Notes under the pieces: generated by a model
What the model saw: the letters and a program-made list of their open reading frames with translations, nothing else
Database searches by the model: none
Told to the model about the DNA's origin: nothing
Origin: JBHIDJ01 sp046760105
GTDB taxonomy: Bacteria; Pseudomonadota; Gammaproteobacteria; Acidiferrobacterales; SPGG2
Length of the DNA: 15,705 nt
Direction: 5' to 3'
Assembly (NCBI GenBank): GCA_046760105.1
Contig: JBHIDJ010000071.1
Span: 1-15,705, forward strand
Part shown: positions 12,769-15,705 of the stretch, piece after piece
Layout: every line of letters starts with the position of its first letter
Numbering within the stretch: the first letter of the stretch is position 1
Program-made: the position numbers and the translations under genes

Positions 12769-13671
12769 TTAGTTACCACACGATTTGTCGTTGTGAAGGT
12801 CGATCACGCGGTTCGGATAGTCTGAGATGATCCCGTCCACACCCCATCTGATCAAGCGGCAGATTTCGGCTGACTCATTGGCGGTCCACGGAATAACACG
12901 GATGTTTCTCGCCTGAAATCGTTTGACGTCCTGCGACCGTAAGCGATCGTGTCGTGGTGAAAGGATCGTCGCTCTGCTTTCCGCCACGATTCGGTCATAG
13001 CGCTGCCGGTTCCTCACCAGAATCGCCGTTGGTATATCGGGGTCGAGGTCATGCACTGCCAACAAAGCCGGTGGAGAGAACGACTGAACAATTGTTCTTT
13101 CCTTGAGCCCGTATTGCTTGATGAGTGTGACTAGACGCGCTGCGACGTCCTGTACCGACATGCCGTCCTTCCGATTCTGCCACTTGATTTCGATGCTAAG
13201 GTGCACTGGGTAGTGGGCATCTCGCGCTAAAATAAGGACCTGCTCGAGTCGAGGAATGCGAGTACCCGGGACGCGCTGCTGTTCAGGGAAGCGTGGATGA
13301 CGGAGTCTTCCGCAGTCGATGCTGGCCAAATCCCCATAAAGGAGCTCCTCAAGAAGCTTCTTGGGAACCTTGCGACCGTCATCGTAGATACAGCGCTTCG
13401 AATCGAGATGCTGATCGTGGTACACGGCCAACACGCCATCCTTGGTAGTCTGGATGTCAAGTTCCAGAGTCGTCACCTGCAATGCCAGTGCCTTTTTGAA
13501 TGCCGCGATAGAGTTTTCCGGTAGCAATCCTCGAGCTCCGCGATGGCCCTGAATGTCTAGGTTCTGCGGAATTGGTCTCGGCTCAGTTGGTGTATCCACT
13601 CTCGTCGCGCATGAAAGCGAGCCCAATAGCGCCAACATCACAAAACTCAAACGCGAGAGTCCGGATTCCAT
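12769..13671 (-). CDS. Exported glycerophosphodiester phosphodiesterase
   Basis: A 300-residue GDPD TIM-barrel enzyme that hydrolyses glycerophosphodiesters to glycerol-3-phosphate and an alcohol. Motifs are HRGARGLLPENS (His43, Arg44, Glu52), Glu70 and Asp72 (LELDIQTTKDG), His85 (VYHD), IEIKWQ, VIPWTANE and VDGIISDYPN near the C-terminus. The first 20 residues are a signal sequence (LSFVMLALLGSLSC). Cys21 could be a lipidation site, although the -3 residue Ser is unusual for a lipobox. Residues 85-115 include a positive insertion (CIYDDGRKVPKKLLEEL). AGGGAG lies 7 bases before the ATG. It is 54 bases downstream of the deacylase gene on the same strand. Confidence 0.93.
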   Translation of the reverse strand: MESGLSRLSFVMLALLGSLSCATRVDTPTEPRPIPQNLDIQGHRGARGLLPENSIAAFKKALALQVTTLELDIQTTKDGVLAVYHDQHLDSKRCIYDDGRKVPKKLLEELLYGDLASIDCGRLRHPRFPEQQRVPGTRIPRLEQVLILARDAHYPVHLSIEIKWQNRKDGMSVQDVAARLVTLIKQYGLKERTIVQSFSPPALLAVHDLDPDIPTAILVRNRQRYDRIVAESRATILSPRHDRLRSQDVKRFQARNIRVIPWTANESAEICRLIRWGVDGIISDYPNRVIDLHNDKSCGN

Positions 13672-13725
13672 AGGTATTCTCCCTTTGCTATGTCAAGAAT
13701 GATTTTTAGTGGGCAACGGAACGTC

Positions 13726-14631
13726 TCAACATTCCGGCTGAACGAGTCGCGCGGCGAAAGCTACACTTCGATAATGAATATCGACAATGTCGTCCACGTT
13801 ATGCGCGTAGCCGCCACCCATGGTAACAGCGACCGGCAGTCCGTGTTTACGGCAATAGCTGTAAACTAAATCATCCCGGGTCGCCAATCCTTCCTTGCTG
13901 AGGCTTAGGCGGCCGAGCCGATCTCCTTCATAGGGGTCAGCGCCAGCGACGTATATGAGTAGATCGGGTCTCGAGCGGTCTAGCGCTTCAGCCATACCAT
14001 CGTTCAATGCCTCAAGATAGGCTGCATCCTGGGTTCCATCTGGCAACTCTATATCCAGATCGCTTTCCTCCTTATGCACCGGAAAATTCTTGCTGCCATG
14101 AATAGAAAACGCAAATATCGTGGGATCGTCCCGGAGTATTGCTGCCGTACCGTTACCTTGGTGTACATCACAATCCACGATCAAAACGCGTTTTGCTTTA
14201 TGCTCTCGTTGCATCACGCGGCCGGCAACAACGCTGTCGTTAAAAACGCAATAGCCTTGCGCACGAGCGCGGTAGGCGTGGTGCGTGCCACCGGCGAGGT
14301 TAGCGCCGGCGCCGTCCTCGAACGCAGCAAAACAAGCGGCAATGGTCGCCCCGTTTGAACGGCGAGAGCGTTCCACTAATCCTGTCGACCACGGAAATCC
14401 TAACTCCCGAATCTCGCGTGCGCTCATACGTCCGCTCACGACCTTGTCAAGGTACTCCTCATCGTGCGCCAACAGAATATCGGCATCGCTTGCAGGCTCA
14501 GGCACTAAGAGCTCGAATTGGCCGTTATTGGATCGTACGACGTGCTCGCGCAACAGGCGATACTTGTCCATTGGGAAGCGATGCTCCGCTGGCAGCGGAA
14601 GCACAAAGTGATCAGAATAGTAAACCTTCAC
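13726..14631 (-). CDS. Histone-deacetylase-like zinc deacylase (class II HDAC / acetylpolyamine amidohydrolase superfamily)
   Basis: A 301-residue protein with the full HDAC active site. The charge-relay pair is GGTHHA (His117, His118), zinc ligands are Asp155 and His157 (DCDVHQGNG) and Asp232 (AGADPYEGD), and the transition-state Tyr275 is in GGGYA. Bacterial members deacetylate acetylpolyamines or acetylated proteins or metabolites; the true substrate is not readable here. The short length and lack of the long loop 1 insertion of polyamine enzymes argue mildly for the general HDAC-like group. The start is GTG with TGAGG 7 bases upstream. The next upstream gene, panE-like, is 77 bases away, so they are probably co-transcribed. 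Confidence 0.93.
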   Translation of the reverse strand: MKVYYSDHFVLPLPAEHRFPMDKYRLLREHVVRSNNGQFELLVPEPASDADILLAHDEEYLDKVVSGRMSAREIRELGFPWSTGLVERSRRSNGATIAACFAAFEDGAGANLAGGTHHAYRARAQGYCVFNDSVVAGRVMQREHKAKRVLIVDCDVHQGNGTAAILRDDPTIFAFSIHGSKNFPVHKEESDLDIELPDGTQDAAYLEALNDGMAEALDRSRPDLLIYVAGADPYEGDRLGRLSLSKEGLATRDDLVYSYCRKHGLPVAVTMGGGYAHNVDDIVDIHYRSVAFAARLVQPEC

Positions 14632-14708
14632 TGCAAAACCTCATGCGCACAGCTGTTTTTCTATCGCGTACAACAAAACGTATCTCCCCGCTGCAGCCCC
14701 TTCCTATT

Positions 14709-15626
14709 TCACAAGCGACTCTCTTTTGCTTTTACGAGCGCGGTGATCACCTCATTGTAAGGCGCGGTCAGGTTGACTTCACGCGCCGCGGGCGGTATCG
14801 CGCCGTTTATTACATCTATCTCTGACTTACGGCCCGCCGTGAGATCGAGCAACACTGAGGGTCGGGCATTGGAGATCTCTAAGCCAAAATCACGCACGTA
14901 TTGAACCGCATCGTCAATGTCGAGCGTGATGCCTCGGGCGCGGGCAACCTGAAAGGCTTCCAATGCACACCCCGATGCGACCTTCCATGCTTTTTCATCG
15001 TGGATGACTTCTCCGATCGTCCACCCGAGTACAGCGCAGGGGCCACTGTAGCAAACGTTGCAGATCAGCTTTTCCCAGATGAGCTGGTCAATATCATCAT
15101 AGGTCCTGACGTTGAAACCAGCTTTGCGCCAGACATCTGCGACTCGCTCCAGGCGCGATGTGACCGGTCTGTCCATTTCGCCAAGCCGTATGAGCTCCCA
15201 CCCGTTGTGATGCACATGTCCTGGCGCTTGAATGGAGGCACCAAAACCGCCAGCGACACCGATAGTCACTGTCTCCTTGCCTAGCACTTTCGCAACTTTT
15301 TCGGCACTGCCGAGCCCATTTTGGATTGTTAAGACTGTCGTGTCAGGACCAACCAGCGCTCTCGCGCTAAGCGCCGCCGCCTCAACGTGCATCGCCTTGG
15401 TTGCGATAATGACGAGGTCAACGATACCGACGTCAGCCGGATTGGTCGTGGCATTGATTTTGACCACACGGTCGCCACTTGCCCCTTCTACGCGCAGACC
15501 ACTGGTGCGGATCCCATCGATATGGGCTTTCCACGTGTCAACAGCCCAGATCTCGTTACCCGCATCGCCCAAGAGACCAGCATACACTGACCCCATCGCA
15601 CCGGCTCCGAGGATGGCTATCTTCAT
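14709..15626 (-). CDS. 2-dehydropantoate 2-reductase family (PanE/ApbA-like)
   Basis: A 305-residue NADPH-dependent reductase, full length. It opens with the Rossmann motif MKIAILGAGAMGSVYAGLL and has TIQNGLG, which binds substrate and cofactor in this family. The catalytic Lys186 with Asn190 (WEKLICN) match Lys176 and Asn180 of the E. coli enzyme. Ketopantoate reduction feeds coenzyme A synthesis, but many family members reduce other 2-oxo acids, so the substrate is uncertain and no symbol is given. The ATG at 15626 has only a weak Shine-Dalgarno. It heads the panE-like / deacylase / phosphodiesterase unit, possibly preceded by another gene 13 bases upstream. Confidence 0.92.
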   Translation of the reverse strand: MKIAILGAGAMGSVYAGLLGDAGNEIWAVDTWKAHIDGIRTSGLRVEGASGDRVVKINATTNPADVGIVDLVIIATKAMHVEAAALSARALVGPDTTVLTIQNGLGSAEKVAKVLGKETVTIGVAGGFGASIQAPGHVHHNGWELIRLGEMDRPVTSRLERVADVWRKAGFNVRTYDDIDQLIWEKLICNVCYSGPCAVLGWTIGEVIHDEKAWKVASGCALEAFQVARARGITLDIDDAVQYVRDFGLEISNARPSVLLDLTAGRKSEIDVINGAIPPAAREVNLTAPYNEVITALVKAKESRL

Positions 15627-15639
15627 AACGACGATTGTT

Positions 15640-15705
15640 TCAGTGCGTTAGCGCATCAGCCAATGAGTAATTGTCCGAGATGCGGCGAAACCACGAAGTC
15701 ATGAC
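15640..15705 (-). CDS. Possible C-terminal end of an upstream gene, cut by the window edge
   Basis: The minus-strand frame is open from base 15705 to a TGA at 15640-15642, giving 21 residues ending SWFRRISDNYSLADALTH. The stop lies 13 bases before the PanE-like start, as expected for an operon neighbour. A Met near the edge could also open a tiny frame. Too short to identify. Confidence 0.3.
   Translation of the reverse strand, partial: VMTSWFRRISDNYSLADALTH

Overview
The window (about 15.7 kb, moderately GC-rich, dense short-gap genes, Shine-Dalgarno-type starts) looks like chromosomal DNA of a Gram-negative bacterium, most likely a proteobacterium and perhaps an uncultured gammaproteobacterium. 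The taxonomic guess rests on gene content (TIGR01777 SDR, AlaX, PanE, exported proteins with signal peptides) and is inference. I see no rRNA, tRNA, CRISPR array, transposase, phage gene or replication origin.

Layout. (1) 1-545: the 3' part of an O6-alkylguanine-DNA alkyltransferase gene, cut by the window edge. (2) 587-2765, minus strand: a TIGR01777-type SDR protein, then AlaX (clears Ser/Gly-tRNA-Ala), then a free-standing archaeal-type ThrRS editing domain. The last two are both tRNA proofreading factors, and two inverted four-unit heptamer arrays separate them. (3) 2904-5266, plus strand: a 61-residue Arg-rich protein, a 323-base leader with several competing inverted repeats, and a 617-residue SRPBCC / zinc-ribbon / class III nucleotide cyclase fusion. 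(4) 5291-8528, minus strand: a metal-dependent amidohydrolase, a class III aminotransferase, and a conserved protein of unknown function joined to the aminotransferase by a TAATG stop-start overlap. This looks like a catabolic cassette of unknown substrate. (5) 8840-9657, plus strand: a 105-residue protein made of two RWYDK repeats, and a second Arg-rich protein clearly paralogous to the one at 2904. (6) 9701-12026, minus strand: an MFS transporter and an exported unknown protein. (7) 12308-12724, plus strand: a Rid-family protein lacking the RidA catalytic arginine. (8) 12769-15626, minus strand: a ketopantoate-reductase-like enzyme, a histone-deacetylase-like deacylase and an exported glycerophosphodiesterase, probably one transcript, with a possible upstream gene entering from the right edge.

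Most genes are ordinary enzymes. The least explained parts are the two paralogous Arg-rich mini-proteins (one beside the cyclase), the structured cyclase leader, the inverted heptamer arrays between the two tRNA editing genes, and the duplicated RWYDK protein. I do not see a defence system or any other obviously new multi-gene machine.
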